From assembly GCA_024681275.1 (NCBI GenBank), contig JAILBD010000133.1:1-25712 (forward strand): a stretch of 25,712 bases of DNA, written 5' to 3'. Positions within the stretch are counted from its first letter, which is position 1. Each line of letters begins with the position of its first letter. Under the pieces are notes generated by a model. It searched no databases and was not told the origin of the DNA. It worked only from the letters and a program-made list of their open reading frames with translations. Shown one piece after another: positions 7,512-14,910 of this stretch. A program made the position numbers and the translations under genes. This DNA comes from Erysipelotrichaceae bacterium. GTDB taxonomy: Bacteria > Bacillota_I > Bacilli_A > Erysipelotrichales > Erysipelotrichaceae.

Positions 7512-8270
7512 CTAGAGATCATAGAACAGCGTGTCCATGAAGAACGGGATCTGTTTCTCCCAGCTGGCCTCATTGTGCTCGCCATTGGGCACGATACGGC
7601 TCTCGACCAGGACCTTCTTGCTGATCAGAGCAGCATTGACCTTTCCGAACACCTCGCGGGTATCACGGAAACCGATCTCCTTCTCTCCATAATCCATATA
7701 CAGGACCGTCCCCTTGCGAAAACGCGTCTTTTCGATCATATCCAGGATCTTCTTCGGCGAGAAACCCACCGAAGGAGACAGGGCAGCGCCTCTGGAGAAG
7801 TACTTTCCATAATAGCACAGCGCGTAGATGGTCATCAGACCGCCCATCGAAGAACCGGCAATGAAGGTGTGCTCCCTTCCCGGCAGGGACGGATAGTTGT
7901 CATCGATGTAAGGCTTGAGCTCCTTCACATAGAAATCCATCGTCTTCTTGCCCCTGCCCTTGATGTCCCCGAACCACGGATCATCAAAATCGAATGGCGA
8001 ATACTCCGAAAGCCTTCCGCCGGTCTTGTCGTTCTCAGCGTGGTGATTGCACTCGACACCCACGACCATCAGCGGCGTCTCGGACTCCTCCAAGTATTTC
8101 AACAAGCCCCAGCTCTTGCCGTAGCTCGCTTCTTCATCATCAAACAGATTCTGACCATCAAACATGTACAGAACGGGGAAAGCCCCATCAAAATCAGGCG
8201 TATAGACATAAACTTTTCTCGCCTCATCCCCGGTCAGCTTGGGGATCGTTGTTTCAAAAATTTCCAGCAT
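7512..8270 (-). CDS. Alpha/beta-hydrolase, esterase-D/Fes-like
   Basis: A 252-residue predicted esterase of the putative-esterase family (the superfamily that holds enterobactin esterase, esterase D and mycolyltransferases). The opening contains VYVYTPDFDGAFPVLYMFDGQNLFD in pieces typical of the group. The nucleophile elbow is AGSSMGG (S141), the acid is probably D193 (YMDYGEKE) and the base H232 (GEHNEASW). There is no signal peptide, so it acts inside the cell. The start ATG is preceded by AGGAAGG at eight bases. It is the first gene of the esterase-esterase-ATP-grasp operon and has a promoter candidate at 8298-8327. Confidence 0.85.
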   Translation of the reverse strand: MLEIFETTIPKLTGDEARKVYVYTPDFDGAFPVLYMFDGQNLFDDEEASYGKSWGLLKYLEESETPLMVVGVECNHHAENDKTGGRLSEYSPFDFDDPWFGDIKGRGKKTMDFYVKELKPYIDDNYPSLPGREHTFIAGSSMGGLMTIYALCYYGKYFSRGAALSPSVGFSPKKILDMIEKTRFRKGTVLYMDYGEKEIGFRDTREVFGKVNAALISKKVLVESRIVPNGEHNEASWEKQIPFFMDTLFYDL

Positions 8271-8297
8271 CCGATAAACCTTCCTGATCTTGAAATT

Positions 8298-8327
8298 ATT
8301 TTAACCTATTTGCGCTCCGCATGGAAA
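8298..8327 (-). promoter_or_regulatory. Candidate promoter of esterase/ATP-grasp operon
   Basis: On the minus strand TTTCCA (8327-8322) is followed after 18 bases by TAAAAT (8303-8298), matching the consensus at four and five of six positions. The predicted start lies about 20 bases upstream of the esterase ATG, leaving room for the AGGAAGG site. Confidence 0.45.
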
Positions 8328-8338
8328 CGTAAATGCGG
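8318..8338. promoter_or_regulatory. Inverted repeat / cre-like operator candidate
   Basis: CCGCAT (8318-8323) and ATGCGG (8333-8338) form a 6-bp inverted repeat with a nine-base spacer that overlaps the -35 element above. Inside it, bases 8321-8335 match the catabolite-responsive element WTGNAANCGNWWNCA except at the last two positions. A LacI/CcpA-type repressor site is possible; the match is imperfect and the call tentative. Confidence 0.3.
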
Positions 8339-8436
8339 TCAGACGGCATCCTTTTTCTCACAATGGAAGAAGATATGAAAATATTCTCATTTTCCAAAGA
8401 GAAACATGCACCTGTCATACGAGATCAGCAGCCATG

Positions 8437-8462
8437 AAAAAAGGTAATCCAAACGGATCACC
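8437..8462 (-). terminator. Rho-independent terminator after murQ
   Basis: On the minus strand an 8-bp stem GGTGATCC/GGATTACC (one G-U pair) with loop GTTT is followed by TTTTTT. It starts six bases after the murQ stop codon and ends the mutY-oxidoreductase-nagA2-murQ operon. Confidence 0.9.
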
Positions 8463-8468
8463 CTGTCT

Positions 8469-9362
8469 TTATGATCTCAGGACTTCACGGATCCGGCCAT
8501 TCGCCTTCTCCAGCTTTTCCTTTGCCTCTTCCTTGCTGATCCCCAGCAGGATCATGACGACGGCCGTCTTGCATTCATTGCCGCATTCCTTCAGGACCTC
8601 ATCCGCCTTCTCATGGTCACAACCTGTCGCTTCCATGACGATGCGCCGGCAGCGCTCCACGAGCTTCTCATTGGTCGGCCGCACATCCAGCATGAGATTG
8701 CCATAGACCTTGCCCACCTTGACCATCGTGACCGTCGAGATCATGTTCAGGACGATCTTCTGGCAGGTCCCGGCTTTGAGTCTCGTTGAACCGATGACGA
8801 TCTCCGGACCGGCACTCAATTCGATCGGCAAGTCACAGTGCTTCGCGATCTCCGTGTCATAGTTGCAGCACAGACAGCCGGTATCAGCACCGATCGCTCT
8901 GGCGTGATCCAGACCGCCGATGACATACGGTGTCCTGCCGCTGGCGGCGATGCCGATCACCATGTCCTTCTCATTCAGACCGATCCCATCCAGATCCTTC
9001 ACGGCCAGTTCTTTGGAATCCTCGGCTCCTTCCACCGCCTTGATGAAAGCACCTTCTCCGCCGGCGATCAGACCGACGAAACGGTCGCTGTTGTAAGTCG
9101 GGATGACCTCGACCGCATCCATCAGACCCAGACGCCCGGAAGTCCCGGCACCGATATAGATGATCCTGCCACCCCGGTCATAGACCTCAATGCATCTGTC
9201 GATCACCTTTTCGATCTGCGGAAGCGCCGAACGGACAGCCTCCAGGACCTTCTGATCCTCTTCATTCATCAGCTTCAGGATCTCAGATACTTCCATGAGA
9301 TCGAGACCCTCGCTCTTCGTATTTCTTCCCTCGGTGGAAAGATGACTGATATTCACACTCAT
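8469..9362 (-). CDS. murQ: N-acetylmuramic acid 6-phosphate etherase
   Basis: This cytosolic enzyme cleaves the D-lactyl ether of MurNAc-6-phosphate to give GlcNAc-6-phosphate and D-lactate, a key step of peptidoglycan sugar recycling. The 297-residue length is normal. Landmarks are the LSTEGRN opening, the SIS-domain phosphosugar loop GAGTSGRLG (71-79), the catalytic-glutamate positions E85 and E114 (GAEDS), IAASGRTPY, and the C-terminal ATGCDHEKADEVLKECG helical region that is typical of MurQ. The usual ECPPTF motif is here EVIPTY, a mild variation. The ATG follows the nagA2 stop by two bases, with AAGGAGG eight bases upstream. Its product is the substrate of the preceding NagA. Confidence 0.95.
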   Translation of the reverse strand: MSVNISHLSTEGRNTKSEGLDLMEVSEILKLMNEEDQKVLEAVRSALPQIEKVIDRCIEVYDRGGRIIYIGAGTSGRLGLMDAVEVIPTYNSDRFVGLIAGGEGAFIKAVEGAEDSKELAVKDLDGIGLNEKDMVIGIAASGRTPYVIGGLDHARAIGADTGCLCCNYDTEIAKHCDLPIELSAGPEIVIGSTRLKAGTCQKIVLNMISTVTMVKVGKVYGNLMLDVRPTNEKLVERCRRIVMEATGCDHEKADEVLKECGNECKTAVVMILLGISKEEAKEKLEKANGRIREVLRS

Positions 9363-9364
9363 AT

Positions 9365-10522
9365 CTATGCCTCCTTTTCAAAAAGTCTGCCGTCGATGTA
9401 GGTCGCCTTGTTGTTGAAAGCATCGTCAAAGACAGCCAGATCCGCTTTGTAGCCTTCCCTGATCAGGCCCCTGTCGGTGATCCCCAGCATCCGCATCGGA
9501 TTGATCGTCACCGCATTCATGGCCGTGACCATGTCGATGCCCGCCTCATGGATCGCAAAATCAAGGATATGATTCAGCCTGTGACAGGAACCCGCCAACG
9601 TGTCCGTACCAGTGATGTAGGCGACGCCCTTGTCGGTGACCGTCGTCGTCCTGCCCTTCTCCTTCAGCTCATAGACGCCCGGTTCATAGCCCTTGATGTT
9701 GACCGAATCGGTGATCAGGATCAGTTTGTCCTTGCCCTTGGTCCTGGCCAGGATATTGACAGCCACCTTGTTGACATGGATGCCGTCGCAGATGCACTCG
9801 GCATAGCACTCATCGAAATACATCGCCGCCCCGACGACACCCGGCTCGCGGTGATGCAGTCCCTTCATGCCATTGTAGGTGTGCGTGAAGGAAATGGCCC
9901 CGTGTTCGATCGCCTCTTTGCAGACATCAAAGGTCGCTCCGGTATGGCCCAAGGCGACCTTCATCCCCTTGGACACGCAGTAATCGATGACCGAGTAGTT
10001 TCCCTTCAGCATCTCCGGTGCGATCATGACATAGATGAGATGGCCGTTGCAAGCCTTGTTGAACTCATCGATGACCTTCTTGGTCGGAACGATCTGATAC
10101 TTCAGGTTCTGCGCGCCTCTCTCCTTGCCGGAACAGATGAAAGGACCTTCTTCATAGACACCCAGGATGTGGGCTCCCTTCCCCTGCTTTTTGTCGATAT
10201 ATTCGCCGATGTTCTTTAAAGCCTTCAGAAGCCCTTCCTTCGGATAGGAAGAGATGGACGCCAGCGTCGATGTTACGCCTTCGCTTGGCAGATAATCGCT
10301 CCAGTCCCTGAGCCACTTCACCGTCGCATCATTGGACTCGTGGCCGCCCCAGCCGTGATTGTGCACATCGCAAAGACCCGGCATGATGATCAGATCCCCG
10401 TAATCCTTGTCAGCCTTGTAGAGACCGTACGGATAGACGGCCTCGATGCGATCCTTGCTGATCCTGATCTGCTTTGGCTGCAGCTTCTCCTCGTAGTAGA
10501 CACACTTGCTTTGAATGATCAT
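9365..10522 (-). CDS. nagA: N-acetylglucosamine-6-phosphate deacetylase (copy 2)
   Basis: A 385-residue amidohydrolase of the NagA family, distinct from the copy at 135-1274. Landmarks are HNHG (H54, H56), EEGPF (E125 as metal ligand; the preceding H of the usual HLEGPF is replaced), GHTGA (H193), THTYNGM (H214), CDGIH (H249), the catalytic D272 (ITDSV) and LAGSCHRLNH. The GAQN and HHREPG segments match canonical NagA. Position directly upstream of murQ in the same operon makes deacetylation of GlcNAc-6-phosphate released from MurNAc-6-phosphate the best assignment. The start ATG is preceded by AAGGGGG. No glucosamine-6-phosphate deaminase is in the window. Confidence 0.9.
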   Translation of the reverse strand: MIIQSKCVYYEEKLQPKQIRISKDRIEAVYPYGLYKADKDYGDLIIMPGLCDVHNHGWGGHESNDATVKWLRDWSDYLPSEGVTSTLASISSYPKEGLLKALKNIGEYIDKKQGKGAHILGVYEEGPFICSGKERGAQNLKYQIVPTKKVIDEFNKACNGHLIYVMIAPEMLKGNYSVIDYCVSKGMKVALGHTGATFDVCKEAIEHGAISFTHTYNGMKGLHHREPGVVGAAMYFDECYAECICDGIHVNKVAVNILARTKGKDKLILITDSVNIKGYEPGVYELKEKGRTTTVTDKGVAYITGTDTLAGSCHRLNHILDFAIHEAGIDMVTAMNAVTINPMRMLGITDRGLIREGYKADLAVFDDAFNNKATYIDGRLFEKEA

Positions 10523-10541
10523 TTTGACCCCCTTATTTTAT

Positions 10542-11468
10542 CTATGCACCGATCTGTTCGGTGATCTTCAGAATGTTCTCGGACGCTTCCCTGCTCATGA
10601 TCTCAGAAGACTTCGCGCCGCTGTTCACCAGATCGGCAAAATGCTTCAACTCGTAGTAGAAATCCGAAATCAGTTCGTTCTTCTTTTCGTGTTTCACGCC
10701 ATCGATCTCACAGACGATCTTTCCCTCTTTCCAGAAATTGAAGACCTCGATGGATCCCTTGCTGCCTGTGATCCTTAATATCGTATCGCCATCCACGGAA
10801 TTGGAAACGCGGGCTTCTCCCCTCACACCATCATAGTCCAGCAGACAGTGAGCCGTGCTCTCCGCCTTTCTCTCATCACGATCCGATTCCAGACTCAGAA
10901 GTTCAGGACAGCTGTCCATGATGAAATTCATCGTCCCGATGCAATAGGAACCCAGGTCCTTGAACGCTCCGCCGCTGTGCAGATCGTTGATCCAGTGATC
11001 CGCCGGATGATGGCCGCCCCTCATGAAAGCGGCATAGATGGATATGATCTGCCCGATCTGCTTCTCTTTTACCATCCTTTTGACCTCGATGATCGAAGGA
11101 AGGAAGACCGACTTGAGAGCCTCCATCAGCAGGACACCCTGCTCCCTCGCCAGATCGAAGACCTCATCATTCTCCTTCATGGAAAACAGCATCGGCTTCT
11201 CGCACATGACCGCCTTGTGCTGCCTGATGCACTTTTCGATCAGTTCACGATGACCGGGATTGTAGTTTGCGATATAGACCGCATCGATATCGCCGCTCAG
11301 GAAATGATCATAATCCCCGAAATCACGGCAGCCATAAAGTTCGCTGTAAGCCTTCGCCTTTTCGATATCCTTTGAAGCGAAGCCGACCAGATCGATTTCC
11401 TTCACCTGCAGGCAGCCTTTCGCAACGCGGTTTGCGATCCTGCCGCAGCCGAATATCGCCAGTTTCAT
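10542..11468 (-). CDS. Gfo/Idh/MocA-family oxidoreductase
   Basis: A 308-residue NAD(P)-dependent sugar or cyclitol dehydrogenase. The N-terminal Rossmann motif is FGCGRIANR (6-14), the dinucleotide/catalytic lysine lies in CEKPM (K91), and the substrate-side motif is GGAFKDLGSYCIG (D171, Y175) in place of the more usual histidine. The exact substrate cannot be read from sequence. Its position between mutY and nagA2-murQ suggests an amino-sugar or anhydro-sugar substrate, which is inference. The ATG is preceded by GAGGAGG at eight bases, located inside the end of mutY. Confidence 0.88.
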   Translation of the reverse strand: MKLAIFGCGRIANRVAKGCLQVKEIDLVGFASKDIEKAKAYSELYGCRDFGDYDHFLSGDIDAVYIANYNPGHRELIEKCIRQHKAVMCEKPMLFSMKENDEVFDLAREQGVLLMEALKSVFLPSIIEVKRMVKEKQIGQIISIYAAFMRGGHHPADHWINDLHSGGAFKDLGSYCIGTMNFIMDSCPELLSLESDRDERKAESTAHCLLDYDGVRGEARVSNSVDGDTILRITGSKGSIEVFNFWKEGKIVCEIDGVKHEKKNELISDFYYELKHFADLVNSGAKSSEIMSREASENILKITEQIGA

Positions 11469-11472
11469 GATC

Positions 11473-12552
11473 TCATCCTCCTCTCAAACCGTAGTATTCA
11501 CTGTAGACCCTGAACGCCGAAGGCAGAGCCAGTCCCTGCAGTTCCTCTTTGGCAAACAGAGCCTCATTTTCTTTCAAAGGCAGATCCCAGTTTCCGATGC
11601 TCACCTCATAGGCTCTCATCCGCCACTCGATGTGGGTGAAGACATGACGGGCATCAGGAAGCCTTCTCATCTGCAGGACATCGAAACCCCGTTCCTTCAG
11701 GTAATTCCCGGCCACATCCCTGTCCAGCTTCCCATCAGCCCCGATGAACTCATACATGCCTGCCAGCAGTCCCCTCGCCGGCCTCTTTGCCAGCAGGAAG
11801 GTTTCTCCGCTCCGGACGATGAAAAGCGTTCTTTCCAGGATCCTTCGCTCTTTATTCCCGGAACGGAAAGGGATCGTTTCCCAAAGTCCGTTCTGACAAG
11901 TATGACAATCCATCCGCAAAGGACAGCTTTCGCAATCCGGCTTCCCGTTGGGGATGCAGACCGTCGCACCCAGATCCATGTAAGCCTGCGTCAGATCCCT
12001 GATGAACTGTTCATCTTCTATATCGTGTTCCCGATAGAAAGCGCAGATCGCTTCCTCCAGTTGCTTCCTCAGTTTAGGCTGGCGGATATCCTCGCGGATC
12101 CCGAAATAACGCGAAAGCACCCTCAGCACATTGCCATCGACCGCCGCATAAGGCTGACCGAAGGCGATCGCCATGATGGCTCCGGCCGTATAGGGACCGA
12201 TGCCCGGCAACTTCAGCAGAACTTCGTGATCGACCGGTATCTTCCCGTCATATCCTTCCTCTATCAGCTGCGCGCACTTCTTCAGATTCCTGGCTCTGGA
12301 ATAGTAGCCCAGCCCCTCCCAAAGGCGCAGCAGTCTGTCATCATCGATTGCCGCCAGAGTTGCGATATCCGGGACTTCTTCCTTGAAACGCAGGAAGTAG
12401 GAAATGACCGCTTCCGTCCTCGTCTGCTGCAGCATGATCTCGGACAGCCATACATCATAAGGATCCTGACTCAAACGCCAGGGAAACGATCTTTTATGAT
12501 GCCGGTAGTAAGCGACAAGGTCCTCCATGTCGCTTTTTTGAAGACGATACAT
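11473..12552 (-). CDS. mutY: Adenine DNA glycosylase
   Basis: MutY removes adenine mispaired with 8-oxoguanine. The 359-residue protein has all the expected parts: catalytic glutamate E38 (SEIMLQQT), helix-hairpin-helix LPGIGPYTA (115-123) followed by catalytic aspartate D139 (VDGNVLRV), a [4Fe-4S] ligand set C199-X7-C207-X2-C210-X5-C216 (the first gap is one longer than in E. coli), and a NUDIX-like C-terminal domain with VFTHIEW at the 8-oxoguanine-sensing loop. There is no ribosome site close to the ATG, and a TACAAT box ends ten bases upstream, so the message is leaderless or nearly so. It is the first gene of an operon otherwise devoted to amino-sugar recycling. Confidence 0.95.
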   Translation of the reverse strand: MYRLQKSDMEDLVAYYRHHKRSFPWRLSQDPYDVWLSEIMLQQTRTEAVISYFLRFKEEVPDIATLAAIDDDRLLRLWEGLGYYSRARNLKKCAQLIEEGYDGKIPVDHEVLLKLPGIGPYTAGAIMAIAFGQPYAAVDGNVLRVLSRYFGIREDIRQPKLRKQLEEAICAFYREHDIEDEQFIRDLTQAYMDLGATVCIPNGKPDCESCPLRMDCHTCQNGLWETIPFRSGNKERRILERTLFIVRSGETFLLAKRPARGLLAGMYEFIGADGKLDRDVAGNYLKERGFDVLQMRRLPDARHVFTHIEWRMRAYEVSIGNWDLPLKENEALFAKEELQGLALPSAFRVYSEYYGLRGG

Positions 12553-12561
12553 ATCACTATT

Positions 12562-12567
12562 ATTGTA
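12562..12567 (-). promoter_or_regulatory. -10 box of mutY operon
   Basis: TACAAT on the minus strand (five of six matches) ends ten bases before the mutY ATG, predicting a 0-3 base leader. The -35 region is poor. It lies just downstream of the SIS-operon terminator, as expected for a new transcription unit. Confidence 0.45.
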
Positions 12568-12583
12568 TCTCTTCTCCTTCAGA

Positions 12584-12603
12584 AAAGGCTCCGAAGAGCC
12601 TTT
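12584..12603 (-). terminator. Terminator of SIS operon
   Basis: A perfect 8-bp stem AAAGGCTC/GAGCCTTT closed by the stable TTCG tetraloop on the minus strand, six bases after the last SIS stop codon. The trailing T run is short (four, three of them in the stem), so termination may be partial. Confidence 0.65.
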
Positions 12604-12609
12604 GATCAG

Positions 12610-13329
12610 CTAAAAGTGTTTGACCCTTCCCTTGAAGTGCTTGTAGATGGCATCATTGTCGAAACCATCGACATTCTGCGACTGGAAGACATAAGGTCTC
12701 TTGCCGTGTGAAAGGACGATCTTGATCGCCTCGGAAACGACCGTGTTGATCAGAAACATCGTCACGATCGAAGAAGCGGGACCGGTCTTGATCCCCTCCA
12801 GATCCAGCGTCGCATCCCCGCTTGGCACGCAGGTATCGATGATGCAGTCCGCGCACTCAAAGAGCCTCTTGCCGGATGGATGTCTGGAAGTCGTGTTTCT
12901 GGACTGTTCCAGATTGGTCAAAGCGACGACATAGATCCCTTCCTTCTGGCAGCGCATCGCCATCTCGATCGGCATCGCGTTCCTGCCGGAATTGGAAGTG
13001 ATGATCATGATATCGCCCGGCTGGATGTTATAGGAATCATAGATGACATCCGAAACGCCGCAGACCTTCTCCATGGCACCTGATCTCTCAGCGCCAAAGG
13101 AAGTCAGCGTATCCGGATCAAGCATCGCATCCACATTTCCCAGACCGCCCGCTCTGGCAAAGAGTTCTATCCCCAGCATGTGGGAATGGCCCGTTCCAAA
13201 GGTGTGGATGACCTTGTCATTCTCGATATTCTCGGCAAACTTCTTTGCCAGCGCTTCTATCGTCTCTTTGTTCTTCTCTTCCGCGATCTTCAGCAGATCC
13301 GCGATCTTATCACCATATTCAAACAGCAT
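12610..13329 (-). CDS. SIS-domain phosphosugar protein, UPF0309-like (third in operon)
   Basis: A 239-residue single SIS (sugar isomerase) domain protein. It carries the FGTGHSHM loop (about 44-51), the phosphosugar-binding TSNSGRN (111-117) and RHPSGKRLFE (149-158), then GDATL and, near the C-terminus, QNVDGFDNDAIY, all features of the UPF0309 type. The substrate and reaction are not known; an aldose/ketose phosphate isomerase or a phosphosugar sensor are both possible. ATG 13329 is chosen because GGGAG lies eight bases upstream and the previous stop ends one base before it; the in-frame ATG at 13347 would add six residues. It is the last of three tandem homologues. Confidence 0.82.
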   Translation of the reverse strand: MLFEYGDKIADLLKIAEEKNKETIEALAKKFAENIENDKVIHTFGTGHSHMLGIELFARAGGLGNVDAMLDPDTLTSFGAERSGAMEKVCGVSDVIYDSYNIQPGDIMIITSNSGRNAMPIEMAMRCQKEGIYVVALTNLEQSRNTTSRHPSGKRLFECADCIIDTCVPSGDATLDLEGIKTGPASSIVTMFLINTVVSEAIKIVLSHGKRPYVFQSQNVDGFDNDAIYKHFKGRVKHF

Positions 13330-13330
13330 C

Positions 13331-14059
13331 TCAAGCTCTCCCTTCATATCTCTTCTTCAAAGCTTCATCGTGATCCTGGTCGCCACTTAAAGCAGGGACC
13401 TCATAGCCATCCTCTTCCAGCAGCTCGATCGTCCGGGCAGCCATGGCCTGGGCGATGCAGTTGTTGCATATGGAGGAGACGGAACAGACCTTCGCCTCGC
13501 TCTCTGTCTGCAAGAGAGCATCCCCGTGCGGACCGCAGTTGTCGATGACGATGTCACCGAACTCATAGAGCTTCTTGCCCGACGGATGTCTTGGCTCCTC
13601 GGCCAGAGTGTGTTTCATCGAGGTGATGATGATCACCTTGTGACCGTTCTTCTTTGCCAGATCGGCGATATCGATGACGATGCCGTTGATACCTGAATTG
13701 GAAATGACGATGAAAATATCCTGCGGCTTGATGTCATAGAGCTCATAGAGCTTCTTTGCCACGCCCGGCTTCCTCTCGAAGATGTTCTTCTTGTCCATGA
13801 ATTCCTCGACACTGACGCCGCCTCTGGTGACAAAGTCATTCATCTCCATGATGTGGATCGGCACCAGGGAACCGACACGGTCTTTGATATCGATGCCCAG
13901 ACCTACGGAATGGCCGGAACCGAAGACATGGACGACACCATCCTCTTCGATGCAGTCCTTCATCGCGACTGCGCATTCTTCGATCTTTTCCTTCTGTGTC
14001 TCATAGAGCTCATCCAGCAGGACGAGCAGTTCATCCTTGAATCTCTTGGCGTCTATCAT
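13331..14059 (-). CDS. SIS-domain phosphosugar protein, UPF0309-like (second in operon)
   Basis: A 242-residue SIS-domain protein homologous to its two neighbours. It has FGSGHSVG (46-53), an intact phosphosugar loop ISNSGIN (119-125) and RHPSGKKLYEFGD (157-169) followed by NCGPHGDALL. The C-terminus is charged and lacks the N-V-x-G-x-D-x-x-N signature seen in the other two. Its ATG overlaps the previous stop by one base (TGATG). The motif conservation suggests it binds a phosphosugar; whether it catalyses anything is unknown. The third gene starts one base after its stop, so the set is translated as a unit. Confidence 0.82.
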   Translation of the reverse strand: MIDAKRFKDELLVLLDELYETQKEKIEECAVAMKDCIEEDGVVHVFGSGHSVGLGIDIKDRVGSLVPIHIMEMNDFVTRGGVSVEEFMDKKNIFERKPGVAKKLYELYDIKPQDIFIVISNSGINGIVIDIADLAKKNGHKVIIITSMKHTLAEEPRHPSGKKLYEFGDIVIDNCGPHGDALLQTESEAKVCSVSSICNNCIAQAMAARTIELLEEDGYEVPALSGDQDHDEALKKRYEGRA

Positions 14060-14787
14060 CAGCGGATCCTCCTTCCATACGGATCAGTCAGGGAATTGTT
14101 ATGCACATCGGCACCCTTGACGTTGGCGGAAAGCAGTACCGGTGCCTTCTTTCCTCTGTCCGTGAAATAGCGGTAGACCTCCGCCGTCAGCATCTGACCG
14201 ATGATGTTGGCCAGGGTGGAAGAGATCTGCCCGGTCTTCAACGGACCGATATCCAGGACCGTATCCGGCTCATCCGCGCACATATCCAGCCATGCATCGC
14301 AATACTCCAGCAAAGTCCCGCCGTAACGATCGTAAGACTCTTTGTTCACGACACCCACGACGACCTGTCCGCCTTCCTTTGCCCTCCTGGCCAGTTCCAG
14401 GACCAGAGGCTCATTTCCTTTGACCGACACCAGACAGTAGAGATCGCGCACATCGAGTTCGTAGATCTCTTCGAACCTGTCAGCGATGCTCAGATCTTCG
14501 TAGATCGCTCCGGAATCGATATCTTCCTGTTTGACCAGTCCCTTCAGGATCAGATCCCTGAACTTCAGGCCATGATAATAGGCGATACCGCCCGCCCGGT
14601 AATTGAGCTCATTGACGAGTTCCTGTCCGTGTCCCACGCCGAAAAGCTGCACGATACCGCCGCTCTCCATGCATTCACCGAAAAGGGAAGCGACCCTCAC
14701 GATCTTCGGCAGCTGACTCTCATAAGCCCTTTCGACACCCGCTTTGACGAGTTCGAAATACTGCTTTTTGACATCCATATTATCCAT
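14059..14787 (-). CDS. SIS-domain protein with degenerate phosphosugar loop (first in operon)
   Basis: A 242-residue SIS-domain protein, first of the three. The FGVGHGQE loop (49-56) and the C-terminal ANVKGADVHN (221-230) place it in the same UPF0309-like family as the next two genes. However, the phosphosugar loop is SVKGNE (121-126) instead of SNSG, and the RHPSGK motif is replaced by SYDRYGG (151-157). It may therefore be a non-catalytic partner or recognise a different ligand. The ribosome site is weak (AAAGTGAG close to the ATG); a second ATG three codons later is possible. Confidence 0.78.
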   Translation of the reverse strand: MDNMDVKKQYFELVKAGVERAYESQLPKIVRVASLFGECMESGGIVQLFGVGHGQELVNELNYRAGGIAYYHGLKFRDLILKGLVKQEDIDSGAIYEDLSIADRFEEIYELDVRDLYCLVSVKGNEPLVLELARRAKEGGQVVVGVVNKESYDRYGGTLLEYCDAWLDMCADEPDTVLDIGPLKTGQISSTLANIIGQMLTAEVYRYFTDRGKKAPVLLSANVKGADVHNNSLTDPYGRRIR

Positions 14788-14806
14788 CTCACTTTCTTAC
14801 AGTTTT

Positions 14807-14812
14807 ATTATA
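14807..14812 (-). promoter_or_regulatory. -10 box of SIS operon
   Basis: A perfect TATAAT on the minus strand lies 19 bases upstream of the first SIS start codon, predicting a leader of about 13 bases. The -35 position has no good hexamer and instead abuts the palindrome at 14819-14832, which would suit a regulated promoter. Confidence 0.6.
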
Positions 14813-14818
14813 ACCCCT

Positions 14819-14832
14819 AAGCCTGCAGGCTT
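14819..14832. promoter_or_regulatory. 14-bp perfect palindrome, operator candidate
   Basis: AAGCCTGCAGGCTT is a perfect 14-bp palindrome with no loop and no following T run, so it is not a terminator. It occupies the spacer and -35 zone of the SIS-operon promoter and lies about 50 bases upstream of the divergent flavoprotein promoter. A dimeric regulator could bind here; none is encoded nearby. Confidence 0.4.
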
Positions 14833-14877
14833 CTCATCCGCCTGATCAGATTGTGTATTTTTTAACATTGTTCCAGA

Positions 14878-14886
14878 TGATATAAT
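14878..14886 (+). promoter_or_regulatory. Extended -10 promoter of iron-sulfur flavoprotein gene
   Basis: TGATATAAT is a perfect extended -10 element (TGN plus TATAAT at 14881-14886). The start would be near 14893, and an AGGAGAAGAGG ribosome site precedes the ATG at 14911. The -35 region is only T-rich, as is common with extended -10 promoters. Confidence 0.65.
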
Positions 14887-14910
14887 GAGGATGCACAGGA
14901 GAAGAGGATA

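Noticed and set aside
8271..8468. A small gene or riboswitch in the longest intergenic stretch
   Set aside because: Apart from the promoter candidate, inverted repeat and murQ terminator I find no ribosome site with an open frame and no extended conserved fold.
11467..12711. A 414-codon open frame on the plus strand
   Set aside because: It is antisense to mutY and shows no recognisable domain; mutY has all catalytic and cluster residues.
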